A stretch of DNA of 64,000 nucleotides from M3007 sp965249785 (lineage in GTDB: Bacteria; Bacteroidota; Bacteroidia; Chitinophagales; Saprospiraceae): assembly GCA_965249785.1 (NCBI GenBank), contig CBDFMU010000030.1:1-64000 (forward strand). The letters are read 5' to 3'. Each line of letters opens with the position of its first letter. Position 1 is the first letter of the stretch. Below the pieces are notes generated by a model. That model was not told the DNA's origin, made no database searches, and saw nothing but the letters and a program-made list of their open reading frames with translations. Below are positions 1-7,792 of the stretch, in pieces. The translations under genes and the position numbers were made by a program.

Positions 1-1314
1 AGCGAACTGCAAGAAGAGTTAATCGAAATAGATAGGGAACGCAGTCAAAAACAAAAAGAAATAGAAACACTCCGACAGGAAGTACTGAAACTGGCCGAAG
101 ATTTCCAACGCATCCCCATCAATACAGAACGTTTGCATTTAGCCAAACAACACTTTGAGAGTGGTGAGTTTGAAAAAGCCAGAGCCGTATTGGATGCCGA
201 AACAATGGGTAAAGAATTAGAGGGTTTATTGCAAAACAAAAAGTATCTGCAACAAAGAACAGTAGAAAACAAGCAGCAACTATCCAATACTTCCAATGAG
301 TATCTCATCCTCGCCCGTCTGACTTCTACCGATTTTACATTACCTGATCGCTTTGATAAAACACTTTACTACTTTGAGCAATCGCTTAGAGCAGAACGCA
401 ATGCGGAAAACTTATTTTCCTTTGCCTATTTCTTGAAGGATCACAATCGATTTAGCCAAGCCAAGCCTTTGTATGAAGAAGTATTAGAAATATACCAGCA
501 ATTAGCCGAGAAAAACCCGCAAGCCTATTTGCCCGATGTGGCCATGACGCTGAATAATTTAGCGATTTTGTATCAAGTCACAAATGAATTCCCCCTCGCC
601 CAGTCCGTCCTTGAAGAAACCTTGAAGATATACCGACAATTAGCCGCAATAAACCTGCAAGCCTATTTACCTAATGTTGCCATGACGCTGAATAATCTGG
701 CAAATTTGTATTATACCAGAAAGGAATTTTTCCTCGCCCAGCCCGCCTTTGAAGAAGCCTTGAAGATTAGAAGACAGTTATTCAAAGTAAATGCGCGAGT
801 CTATTTACCTGATGTCGCCAATACGCTGAACGGTCTGGCGATTTTATATGCAGCCAGAAAGGAATTTTTCCTTGCCCAGCCTGCTTTTGAAGAAGCCTTA
901 CAAATATTTTGGCAATTAGCCGAAGTCAACCCGCAAGCCTATTTAACCGCTGCCGCTAATACGCTGCACAATCTGGCGACTTCTTATCGAGCCAGAAATG
1001 AATTCTTTCTCGCTCAACCCGCTTTTGAAAAAGTTTTGCACATATACCGACAATTAGCCGAAGTCAACCCACAAGCCTATTTGCCCGCTGTCGCCAATAC
1101 ATTAGGGGCTTATGGCGACTTATGCAGAGCCACCGAGGACTATGCGCAAGCATTAAAGTTGTATCAGGAGAGTTTGGGTATATTTACTCGCTTTGTCGAG
1201 CAGGAGCCTGCTGCATGGAAGCCACAAGTATTAGCACTAAAAGAAAGGTGTGAAAGCGTGCAGCAGTTTTTAGCAGATATGGAAAAGGAAAATGTACAAA
1301 ATGGGCTAGGTTGA
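1..1314 (+). CDS. TPR-repeat protein, 5' end outside the window
   Basis: The frame is open from base 1, so the N-terminus is missing. A TTG at 133 is in frame, but the upstream codons form a charged Glu/Lys/Gln-rich helix that looks genuinely coded. Of the 437 visible residues, about 1-110 are coiled-coil or helical. They are followed by at least five tandem 42-residue tetratricopeptide units (126 bp each) that repeat NPQAYLPxVAxTLNNLA and FLAQPAFEEALKIYRQL with small changes. TPR arrays of this kind are protein-binding scaffolds. In Bacteroidota they are often fused to an N-terminal signalling or effector domain, which here would lie before base 1. No catalytic motif is visible. The stop codon (1312-1314) overlaps the first unit of a 21-bp tandem array. 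The TPR assignment is firm; the function is unknown. Confidence 0.85.
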   Translation, partial: SELQEELIEIDRERSQKQKEIETLRQEVLKLAEDFQRIPINTERLHLAKQHFESGEFEKARAVLDAETMGKELEGLLQNKKYLQQRTVENKQQLSNTSNEYLILARLTSTDFTLPDRFDKTLYYFEQSLRAERNAENLFSFAYFLKDHNRFSQAKPLYEEVLEIYQQLAEKNPQAYLPDVAMTLNNLAILYQVTNEFPLAQSVLEETLKIYRQLAAINLQAYLPNVAMTLNNLANLYYTRKEFFLAQPAFEEALKIRRQLFKVNARVYLPDVANTLNGLAILYAARKEFFLAQPAFEEALQIFWQLAEVNPQAYLTAAANTLHNLATSYRARNEFFLAQPAFEKVLHIYRQLAEVNPQAYLPAVANTLGAYGDLCRATEDYAQALKLYQESLGIFTRFVEQEPAAWKPQVLALKERCESVQQFLADMEKENVQNGLG

Positions 1315-1551
1315 GACTAATCCCACACATCTCGACATTAACCCACACCATGTCGAGACTAATCCCAACCATCTAGACATCAACCCGCACCATATCGAGA
1401 CCAATCCCAAATATCTCAACATCAACCCACACTATGTCGAGACTAATCCCAACTATCTCAACATCAATCCGCACCATGTCGAGACTAATCTCCACCATCT
1501 CGACATTAACCCGCACTATGTCGAGACTAATCCCGACCATCTCAACATCAT
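1313..1551. repeat. 21-bp tandem array, about 11 units
   Basis: Eleven full 21-bp units and a partial one. They alternate between GAGACTAATCCC-type and GACATTAACCCG-type halves, giving a 42-bp higher-order period. There are no unique spacers. The array stays open in frame 2 as a heptapeptide repeat of the form ETNPxHL/DINPHHV and is also open on the minus strand. It begins inside the TPR gene's stop codon and ends just before a terminator. Units differ by 1-4 substitutions. Confidence 0.85.
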
Positions 1552-1563
1552 TTTTAGTCAATA

Positions 1564-1602
1564 TAAAAAAAGCCGCGCAAGTGTTTTGAACACCTACGCG
1601 GC
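1564..1602 (-). terminator. Rho-independent terminator of the 1634-2143 gene
   Basis: Read on the minus strand, GCCGCG pairs with CGCGGC, an inner GTGTT/AACAC stem extends the hairpin, and a run of seven T follows. It lies about 30 bp downstream of the minus-strand stop codon at 1634. Confidence 0.8.
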
Positions 1603-1633
1603 CATCTTGCCCGCTGATTGGTATGCTTAATAA

Positions 1634-2143
1634 TTAATTCTCCGTCGGGTTACTTTTAGCATCCGTTTTGGTGGCAGATTTTCGGCGACCCTTTGCTTTG
1701 TGATGCTCCTGCAAACGATCATAGATCGCTTTGGCCTGTCCCGAACCCGAACGGGCAGCCGTACCCATCAAATGATAGAAGACAGCAGCCCCGTCATAGG
1801 CTTCATAATTGGCCAGTCTCCGGTTCTGTTTTACATTTTCCAGCAAATCCGACAGCGCATTTTCCAGTTCCAGCAGTTGGTCGCCACAGGCCAGGTCTTT
1901 CACTATTTCCTCCGCTTTCACATAGGGCGGAATAAGATCACCAGCACTGTTCATTTCCGTCACGCAATTGCGGATAAAAGTTTTGTCGCCATCACTGACC
2001 CCATAGAAAGCCTCGGTTTCGTTCGGAGATAGTTTGACCAGAAAGTCCAGTTGCTTGTTTACTTTTTGCAGTTCGGCTTTGGTGGCAGCGAACTCTTCTG
2101 CGCTCATCACGTGGGATATGCGATTGGAGGTTAAGTCGATCAT
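1634..2143 (-). CDS. Hypothetical helical protein, 169 aa
   Basis: No signal peptide and no membrane segment. The sequence is mostly helical, with a conserved-looking centre reading LDFLVKLSPNE and then FIRNCVTEM, and a basic, low-complexity tail (KGRRKSATKTDAKS). It resembles uncharacterised 150-170 aa cytoplasmic proteins common in Bacteroidota that share a LPFLxxLSPxE-type centre; this is recalled similarity, not a search result. It is followed by its own terminator and is separated from the next gene by a long repeat-rich spacer, so it is probably monocistronic. Function unknown. Confidence 0.7.
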   Translation of the reverse strand: MIDLTSNRISHVMSAEEFAATKAELQKVNKQLDFLVKLSPNETEAFYGVSDGDKTFIRNCVTEMNSAGDLIPPYVKAEEIVKDLACGDQLLELENALSDLLENVKQNRRLANYEAYDGAAVFYHLMGTAARSGSGQAKAIYDRLQEHHKAKGRRKSATKTDAKSNPTEN

Positions 2144-2791
2144 GTTGTACGAGTTGGTTTAGATTAATTAAATAAGGTTTTGATGCACAAGTCAGACTGC
2201 ACGGGCCGACAGCGCGACTTGTTTGTTATTGATGTGGAAATGTTATACTGTCACAGGTATGGTTAAAAAAAGTTGGCGGTGGGTAACAAATACAACATCA
2301 TCCCTAACCCTTCCCCCGAAAGGGCAATGTCGTTGACTTATGGATTAAGGACGATTTTCCTCATTCGACCCCCTACCCCTGAAGGGGAGCAAACCGTGGG
2401 TAAAGCATAATTTCTATCATTCTTAATCGAAAAAGTACTCCCCTTCAGGGGTCGGGGGTAGGCCGAGAAAAGGTGGAAAACAATAATTCAGCAGGGGAAT
2501 ATTTCATTAGTTAACGATATTGCCCCTAAAGGGGAGTAATTTTCAAATAGGTATGCTGATTAATCCTGCTTATTCACGATCTACTCCCCTTCAGGGGCAG
2601 GGGTGGAAGAAGCACAGGCCAAATGTAAAGTGCATGGTCACCCACAAAAATCATTAAGTCAACACCATTGCCCATAAGGAAGGGGTTAGGGGTGGGGTTA
2701 AGCCGCATACGGACAACAAAACTTTATCCCCCACATTGCCACAAAGTGCGCTACGTTTGTCTAATCGCTTTTTGCCTGTCAACCACCTGCT
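2144..2791. repeat. Repeat-rich spacer with nested inverted repeats
   Basis: About 650 bp without a convincing gene. An outer inverted repeat pairs about 2300-2340 with about 2653-2697; both arms carry GGGCAATG next to GTTGACTTA and a CCCTAACCC-type run. Inside lie at least four CCCCTTCAGGGG or CCCCTGAAGGGG palindromes, near 2385, 2445, 2523 and 2588, which pair with one another. The CCCCT/AGGGG word recurs at 9129-9298 and around 5.6 kb of the far end (55949-56002). Confidence 0.7.
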
Positions 2792-5455
2792 ATGAAAAAC
2801 TCCCTCACCCTGCTCTTCCTCACCTTGATGGCTGCCTGTCACCTACCGAAAAAAAGCCCTCGCTGCTCTACGAATCCGCCGCATTTAGCATTTATCCCGA
2901 CAAAATAGTGCAGGGCAAAAACGAGGCCATAGTGTTAAGTCCGACGCACATCAAATCGAACTATAAAAGTCCGGCCAGCGAGACTTTTTCGCGACTGATT
3001 GCTTTCAAATTCAGCATCAACGAAAAAGACAATGAAGCCCCGTCGGGCAAAGATCACTGGCTGGTCGTCGGCGAGGAACACGAGTCGCCGGTGATCGTCT
3101 TCGGTGCGCCGCCCACTGGCCCGCAACCGGAAAAACCGGCCAATCCGCTGCCCGCCAATTATGACTACACGTTCCGCGTGGATATGTCGGCGGTGTTGGC
3201 GCAGTTTGAGCAGAAAGGTTACTATGAAGCGTATGATGGTTCCAAGGTCGCGAAGGCGGATTTCAAGGGGTTTTATATTGCGGGCGGCTCCGAACCGCTC
3301 AGTTGGGATTTTGTCAATCTCGGCAATAAAGGCCTGAAACTGGAAGACCCCGACGGCGATAAAATCTATACATTAACGGTAAAATTAAATCCCTATAAAG
3401 CCGACGATTATAAAGATAAAGAGTGGCAACATCAGTGTGGATGTGTCTAAAAAGCCGCAGTATAAATCCGATCAGCCCATTGTGGATGCGCTGTTTAATC
3501 TATCACTGGAAGAAGCCATCAAGAACATCGAGGCGGATAGTACGTTCCGCACGGGTGCCAAATGGGGCGGCGTCTGGACGCGCGACATTAGTTATAGTAT
3601 ATTTTTGGCCTTTGCTTATCACGAACCGGAAGTGGCTAAAATCAGTCTGATGAAGAAGGTTAAACGCGACCGCATTATTCAGGACACGGGTTCGGGCGGC
3701 GCGTGGCCCGTCTCGTCGGATAGAACCACCTGGGCTTTGGCTGCCTGGGAAATCTATAAGACTACGGGCGACATGAACTGGCTGAAAACTGCCTACAACA
3801 TCATTAAAAACAGTGTAGAAGATGATTATAAAACTATTAAATCTTCTAAAACGGGCATGTATTCCGGCGAGTCTTCTTTCCTCGATTGGCGGGAACAGAC
3901 GTATCCGAAATGGATGAATAATGTGGACATTTATAATTCTGAAAATCTGGGGACTAATGTAGTCCACTATCAAGCGCATGAGATTCTGGCGCAAATGGCT
4001 AAAATCTTGGGCGAACCCGATCAGGAATATTTGTCTCGCGCTAATGCTATTAAAAACGGTATTAATCAATACTTATGGATGCAAGACAAAGGCTATTATG
4101 GACAATATCTATATGGACGACCTAATTTGACGCTGTCGCCGCGCTTTGAAGCATTGGGCGAAGCATTATCCATTTTATTTGATGTAGCGGATAGCGATAA
4201 AGCGAAATCTATTCTGGAAAAATCGCCGATTACCGACTTTGGCGTTACTTGTATTTATCCACAAATCCCCGGTATTCCGCCTTATCACAATAATGCTATT
4301 TGGCCTTTTGTGCAGTCTTACTGGAATCTGGCCGCTGCCAAATCGGGCAATGAAGAAGCCTTGCAACATGGTTTGGCCGCTATTTATCGTGCTGGCGGTC
4401 TGTTTCTGACCAATTATGAAAACTTCGTAGCGCAAACGGGTGATTTCATGGGCACCGAAATCAATTCCGACCGGATGCTGTGGAGTATGGCGGGCAATCT
4501 GGCGATGGTACACCGCGTGTTTATGGGCATGAACTTTCAGGCGGACGGCATTAAGTTCCAGCCTGCTATTCCTTCTTCTTATCCGGGCAATAAATCACTG
4601 ACTAATTTTAAATACCGGAATGCTATTTTAAATATAAATGTCCACGGCACTGGCAATCAGATAGAAACTATTACGCTGGATGGCCAACCTTTGGCTAATG
4701 CTTTCCTGCCCGCTACCACTACTGGTAATCATACCATTGATATAGTAATGAAGAATAATGGTTTTCAGGGAAAAATTAATGTAGTCGCCAACAAATTCTC
4801 TTTACCGAATCCACAAACCAAACAAAACGGCGCAGTAATGGAATGGGCAGCCGTTCCCGGTGCGGTGCAGTATTTTGTTTATAAAAACGGCGCGTTGGCA
4901 GAGAAGATTAATGCTACTAATTACACCGTTCCTTCCGGCGGTTTTGCTGAATATAAAGTCAGTGCCGTAGATAAAGATGGTGTGGAGTCTTTTACCAGCG
5001 AACCATTGATGTTTGTCAATAAAGACGCTATTAAACAAATAGAAATAGAGGACTTTGTACCTGCTTCTAAATTGCACTACTCTAATTTCTCTGGAAAAGG
5101 CTTTGTAGAAATTTCTACTACGCAGAATAAAACCATTACTATTCCAGTCAATGTAGAAGCAGCGGGAAATTATCTGCTCGATATTCGTTACTCCAACGGC
5201 AGCGGTCCGTGGAATACGGATAATAAATGCGCGATTCGCAGTTTATCAGTGAATAATCAATATCAGGGAGCCTTAGTTTTCGCGCAACGCGGCAAGGATG
5301 AATGGTCGGATTGGGGTTATTCTAATCCCATTACTATAAATCTCGCCGCTGGAAAGAATACGCTGCAAATTTCTTTTGAAGAATGGAATAATAATATGAA
5401 TGTGGAGGTGAATACGGCTATGCTGGACTATGTGCGGGTGATAAAATTTGATTGA
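2792..5455 (+). CDS. Secreted six-hairpin glycoside hydrolase lipoprotein, frame broken twice
   Basis: An ATG at 2792 opens a lipoprotein signal (MKNSLTLLFLTLMAAC, Cys16). The frame then shifts at an A7 run (2849-2855); one more A would join it to KPSLLYESAAFSIYPDK. It shifts back near 3420-3435, after DDYKDKEW and before VDVSKKPQYKSDQP. The N-terminal part contains an Ig/starch-binding-like beta domain (roughly 3130-3410). The main part holds an (alpha/alpha)6 barrel with the signature GGVWTRDISYS and IIQDTGSGGAWPVSSDRTTW, as in MGH1/GH63-like glycosidases. A small beta cap, an FnIII-like module and a C-terminal CBM6/35-like sandwich (about 5040-5452) follow. Family membership suggests hydrolysis of alpha-linked oligosaccharides at the cell surface; the exact substrate cannot be told. 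Intact domains on both sides of each break suggest sequence errors or very recent decay. Confidence 0.75.
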
Positions 5456-5469
5456 CGAATGCAGATTAC

Positions 5470-5521
5470 ATGAATGTTGATTTTTGATGTACTACACGCG
5501 ACATCAAAAATCAACATTCAT
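5470..5521. terminator. Perfect 21-bp inverted repeat between convergent genes
   Basis: ATGAATGTTGATTTTTGATG plus one T (5470-5490) is exactly mirrored at 5501-5521 around a 10-nt loop. It sits between the stop codons of the glycosidase (+) and the thiolase (-), where a bidirectional terminator is expected. A/T-rich arms provide T runs on both strands. Confidence 0.6.
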
Positions 5522-5552
5522 CATTCTTATATCGTCAATCGAAATTTCTATT

Positions 5553-6731
5553 TTACATTTTTTCGATCACGATAGCCGTCGCTCCCCCCCCCCCATTACA
5601 AACCGCCGCCAAACCAAGGCGACCATCCCGCTGGTGCAACACATTATTCAGCGTCGTTACGATGCGCGCGCCCGAAGCACCCAGCGGGTGCCCCAGCGAC
5701 ACGCCACCGCCAAACACATTCATCTTGTCGTGCGCCACATCCAGCACTTGCTCGAAGGTCAGTACCACGGCTGCGAATGCCTCATTGACCTCAAAGAAAT
5801 CAATATCGTCTTTGGTTAAGCCTGCCATTTTCAGGGCTTTCGGCGCGGCGATGGTGGGAGAAGTGGTGAACCATTGTGGCTCTTGTTCCGCATCGGCGAA
5901 GCCCCGGATTTTGGCCACGGGTTTCAGGCCATATTTCTGCACGGCTTCTGCGCTGGCCAACACCAAGGCGGAAGCACCGTCATTGATCGTGCTGGCACTG
6001 GCCGCCGTCACGGTTCCATTCGGAGAAAAAGCCGCGCGTAGGGTCGGAATTTTATCGAAAAACACCTTCTTAAACTCCTCATCTTCGGTGATTTGCAGCG
6101 GATCGCCTTTCTTTTGGGCAATTTCTACGGGTACAATTTCCGAACGAAAAACGCCGGAATCCGTGGCTTTTGCGGCCCGTTGGTAGGAATCCACCGTAAA
6201 AGCGTCCTGCGCAGCACGGCTGAGATTATACCGTTCGGCAGTTGCGTCGGCGCAGACACCCATCGCCTGATGGTCGTAGGCATCGGTCAGGCCGTCTTTG
6301 GCGAGGCCATCGACGAGTTCGGCATTGCCATATTTATAACCCCAGCGCGCATTAGGTAGATAATACGGGGCTTGCGACATATTCTCCATGCCGCCGGCCA
6401 CCACGATCTCATTGATGCCGAGCATGATGCTTTGCGCACCAAGGGTAATGGCTTTCATGCCCGAAGCACAGACTTTATTGATGGTTGTGCACGGCACATT
6501 ATGGGGAATTCCTGCGTAATACGCCGCCTGACGCGCCGGAGCCTGACCGAGATTGGCACTCACGACATTGCCCATCAGCACTTCATCCACTTGATCGGGT
6601 TGTACACCCGCTTGCGCCAGTGCGCCTTTGATGGCTGTAGCCCCGAGTTGCGGCGCCGGTATGCCAGATAAAATTCCGCCAAAACTGCCAATAGGTGTGC
6701 GAACAGCGGAGATAATAAAGACTTCTTTCAT
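5553..6731 (-). CDS. Acetyl-CoA acetyltransferase (thiolase)
   Basis: 392 residues, the normal length for a thiolase. It joins two acetyl-CoA to acetoacetyl-CoA, or the reverse in beta-oxidation. The nucleophile is Cys88 in NKVCASGMKA, the catalytic His lies in GHPLGASGARIV, and the second Cys is in the C-terminal CNGGGGA loop. The start at 6731 (MKEVFIISAVRTPIG) matches the family N-terminus. Forty upstream in-frame codons are repeat-derived and are excluded. The Gly loop is encoded by a run of 11 G on the coding strand (C11 at 5584-5594), a potential slippage site, although the frame is intact here. The 5' leader consists of CTCAAC words. A TACTTTTG box lies at 6849-6856. Substrate specificity (biosynthetic or degradative) is not resolved. 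Confidence 0.93.
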   Translation of the reverse strand: MKEVFIISAVRTPIGSFGGILSGIPAPQLGATAIKGALAQAGVQPDQVDEVLMGNVVSANLGQAPARQAAYYAGIPHNVPCTTINKVCASGMKAITLGAQSIMLGINEIVVAGGMENMSQAPYYLPNARWGYKYGNAELVDGLAKDGLTDAYDHQAMGVCADATAERYNLSRAAQDAFTVDSYQRAAKATDSGVFRSEIVPVEIAQKKGDPLQITEDEEFKKVFFDKIPTLRAAFSPNGTVTAASASTINDGASALVLASAEAVQKYGLKPVAKIRGFADAEQEPQWFTTSPTIAAPKALKMAGLTKDDIDFFEVNEAFAAVVLTFEQVLDVAHDKMNVFGGGVSLGHPLGASGARIVTTLNNVLHQRDGRLGLAAVCNGGGGATAIVIEKM

Positions 6732-6737
6732 GTTGTG

Positions 6738-6830
6738 GTGGACTGAAATTTGGTTGAGATGGTTGAGGAAGGGGTTGAGATAGTTGAGAAAAAAGGGTTG
6801 AGACGGTTGAGAAGAGCTAAGAAAAAGGTT
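6738..6830 (-). repeat. CTCAAC-word leader of the thiolase gene
   Basis: About six copies of GTTGAGA-type words on the plus strand, hence TCTCAAC on the coding strand, spaced 9-15 bp and ending just before the start codon. Same class as the leaders at 28362-28446, 33810-33851, 34974-35045 and 56939-56970. Confidence 0.7.
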
Positions 6831-6848
6831 TAGAGGGAGAAATCGCGG

Positions 6849-6856
6849 CAAAAGTA
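6849..6856 (-). promoter_or_regulatory. Candidate -7 box TACTTTTG for the thiolase gene
   Basis: Matches the Bacteroidota -7 consensus TAnnTTTG, about 120 bp upstream of the thiolase start. No clear -33 TTTG at ideal spacing. Confidence 0.4.
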
Positions 6857-7069
6857 CGCCATTTGCTCTTTCAGATTCAGAAGCATATTTGGTGAATATT
6901 GTTTAAACAGTAAAAATATTTCCTCGCAATCTACCCTTTCCACCAATGTACTCGTTTTTCAAAACGACACATATTAGTTGTTTCCCGATTGGTCGGCTCG
7001 GTAAAATTAAATATAACTTTACAACCGAAATCAACTATTAAAATTTGTCAATCTGTCAAAATACAAGAT

Positions 7070-7387
7070 ATGAGAAAAATTGAACAACTCTCGCCGCGTG
7101 AAGCCTACGCCGCCTATATTCGGGGCAGTATTATGGTCGATGTACGCGACAATATGGATGCAGACTCGAAGGTCGCCGACCTCAAACAGTTGATAAAATT
7201 GCCGTTTAGCGAACTGGATCAACGGTTGGGAGAACTACCAACGAATCGTCAGGTGGTATTTGTTTCGCGGATCGGGATTAAAAGCGCACAAGCCGCCAAA
7301 ATGTTGGCCGAAAAAGGTTTTGACCAAGTGGCTACGGTGCAAGGTGGATTGACTGCTTGGGAAGCCGAGGGTTTGCCAATTCGCTAA
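7070..7387 (+). CDS. Rhodanese-like domain protein lacking the catalytic cysteine
   Basis: 105 residues forming a single rhodanese fold: SPREAYAAYIRGSIMVDVRD at the N-terminus and GGLTAWEAEGLPI at the C-terminus. The active-site loop, usually CRSGxRS, reads VSRIGIKS, so the persulfide-forming cysteine is Ser (TCG). A sulfurtransferase reaction is therefore unlikely and a binding or regulatory role more plausible. The start at 7070 gives the family N-terminus; the longer frame from 6989 adds 27 unlike residues. It is cytoplasmic, divergent from the thiolase, and separated from metY by a 400-bp regulatory leader. Confidence 0.85.
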   Translation: MRKIEQLSPREAYAAYIRGSIMVDVRDNMDADSKVADLKQLIKLPFSELDQRLGELPTNRQVVFVSRIGIKSAQAAKMLAEKGFDQVATVQGGLTAWEAEGLPIR

Positions 7388-7527
7388 AAACGGATATTGG
7401 ATTTTTAGACGTTAGACACTATACTGCGTATCAAGCCATTAGTTTGCAGAAGGTCAATATCAAGTGTCAAATATCCAAAGTCCAAAAAAACATTTAATAT
7501 TATCTTAACAGAGTCCACCTTGCAACT

Positions 7528-7544
7528 CTGGGAAAACTTCCCGG
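7528..7544 (+). other. 5' hairpin in the metY leader region
   Basis: CTGGGAA pairs with TTCCCGG around a 3-nt loop, extended on the outside by TGCAA (7521) and TTGCA (7548). It lies upstream of the leader peptide and may be the first stem of the attenuator or part of an upstream RNA element. No match to the SAM-I riboswitch core was found. Confidence 0.4.
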
Positions 7545-7604
7545 TTCTTTGCACCTGTGAAAAATAATTACGCAAATAGAAATCCACGCCGTTCCGTCAT
7601 CAGT

Positions 7605-7682
7605 ATGATGATGCGTATGTGCTGTTGTTTCGTCCCGCTCGCCGGTGCGCCGCAAAGGATTTCGCGTAATCATACTGATTGA
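7605..7682 (+). CDS. Met/Cys-rich leader peptide of metY-metX
   Basis: A 25-codon ORF, ATG at 7605 and TGA at 7680-7682, beginning MMMRMCCC: four Met and three Cys in the first eight codons. Its first bases (ATCAGTATGAT, 7599-7609) are perfectly complementary to its last (ATCATACTGAT, 7669-7679). A competing partner for the 3' part exists upstream (TAATTACGC at 7565-7573 against GCGTAAT at 7664-7670). A strong terminator follows 24 bp after the stop, and 48 bp after that terminator begins an enzyme of Met/Cys synthesis. This is the layout of a transcription attenuator in which ribosomes stalling at Met or Cys codons would change the folding. Expression was not shown; codon content, position and pairings are seen directly. 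Confidence 0.72.
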   Translation: MMMRMCCCFVPLAGAPQRISRNHTD

Positions 7683-7705
7683 TAGTTTATCATTCCGTTT
7701 TTACG

Positions 7706-7744
7706 AAAAGACCTTTCAGGCCCGGTGCCTGAAAGGTCTTTTTT
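7706..7744 (+). terminator. Attenuator terminator upstream of metY
   Basis: AAAAGACCTTTCAGGC (7706-7721) pairs with GCCTGAAAGGTCTTTT (7727-7742), a 16-bp perfect stem with a 5-nt loop and a T tract. It lies between the leader peptide and the metY start, with no other gene to terminate, so it is the likely regulated stop point. Confidence 0.85.
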
Positions 7745-7792
7745 GTTTCCCCCAACATCATAACTCATCACTTATAACTCATAACTTTAAAA

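Noticed and set aside
1313..1551. CRISPR array
   Set aside because: Units are directly adjacent at 21 bp with no unique spacers, and there are no cas genes.
7388..7792. SAM-I or other known riboswitch before metY
   Set aside because: No SAM-I core (GAUGAAACC, GCAACC) could be placed. A leader peptide with terminator explains the region better, although the 5' hairpin at 7521-7552 remains unexplained.
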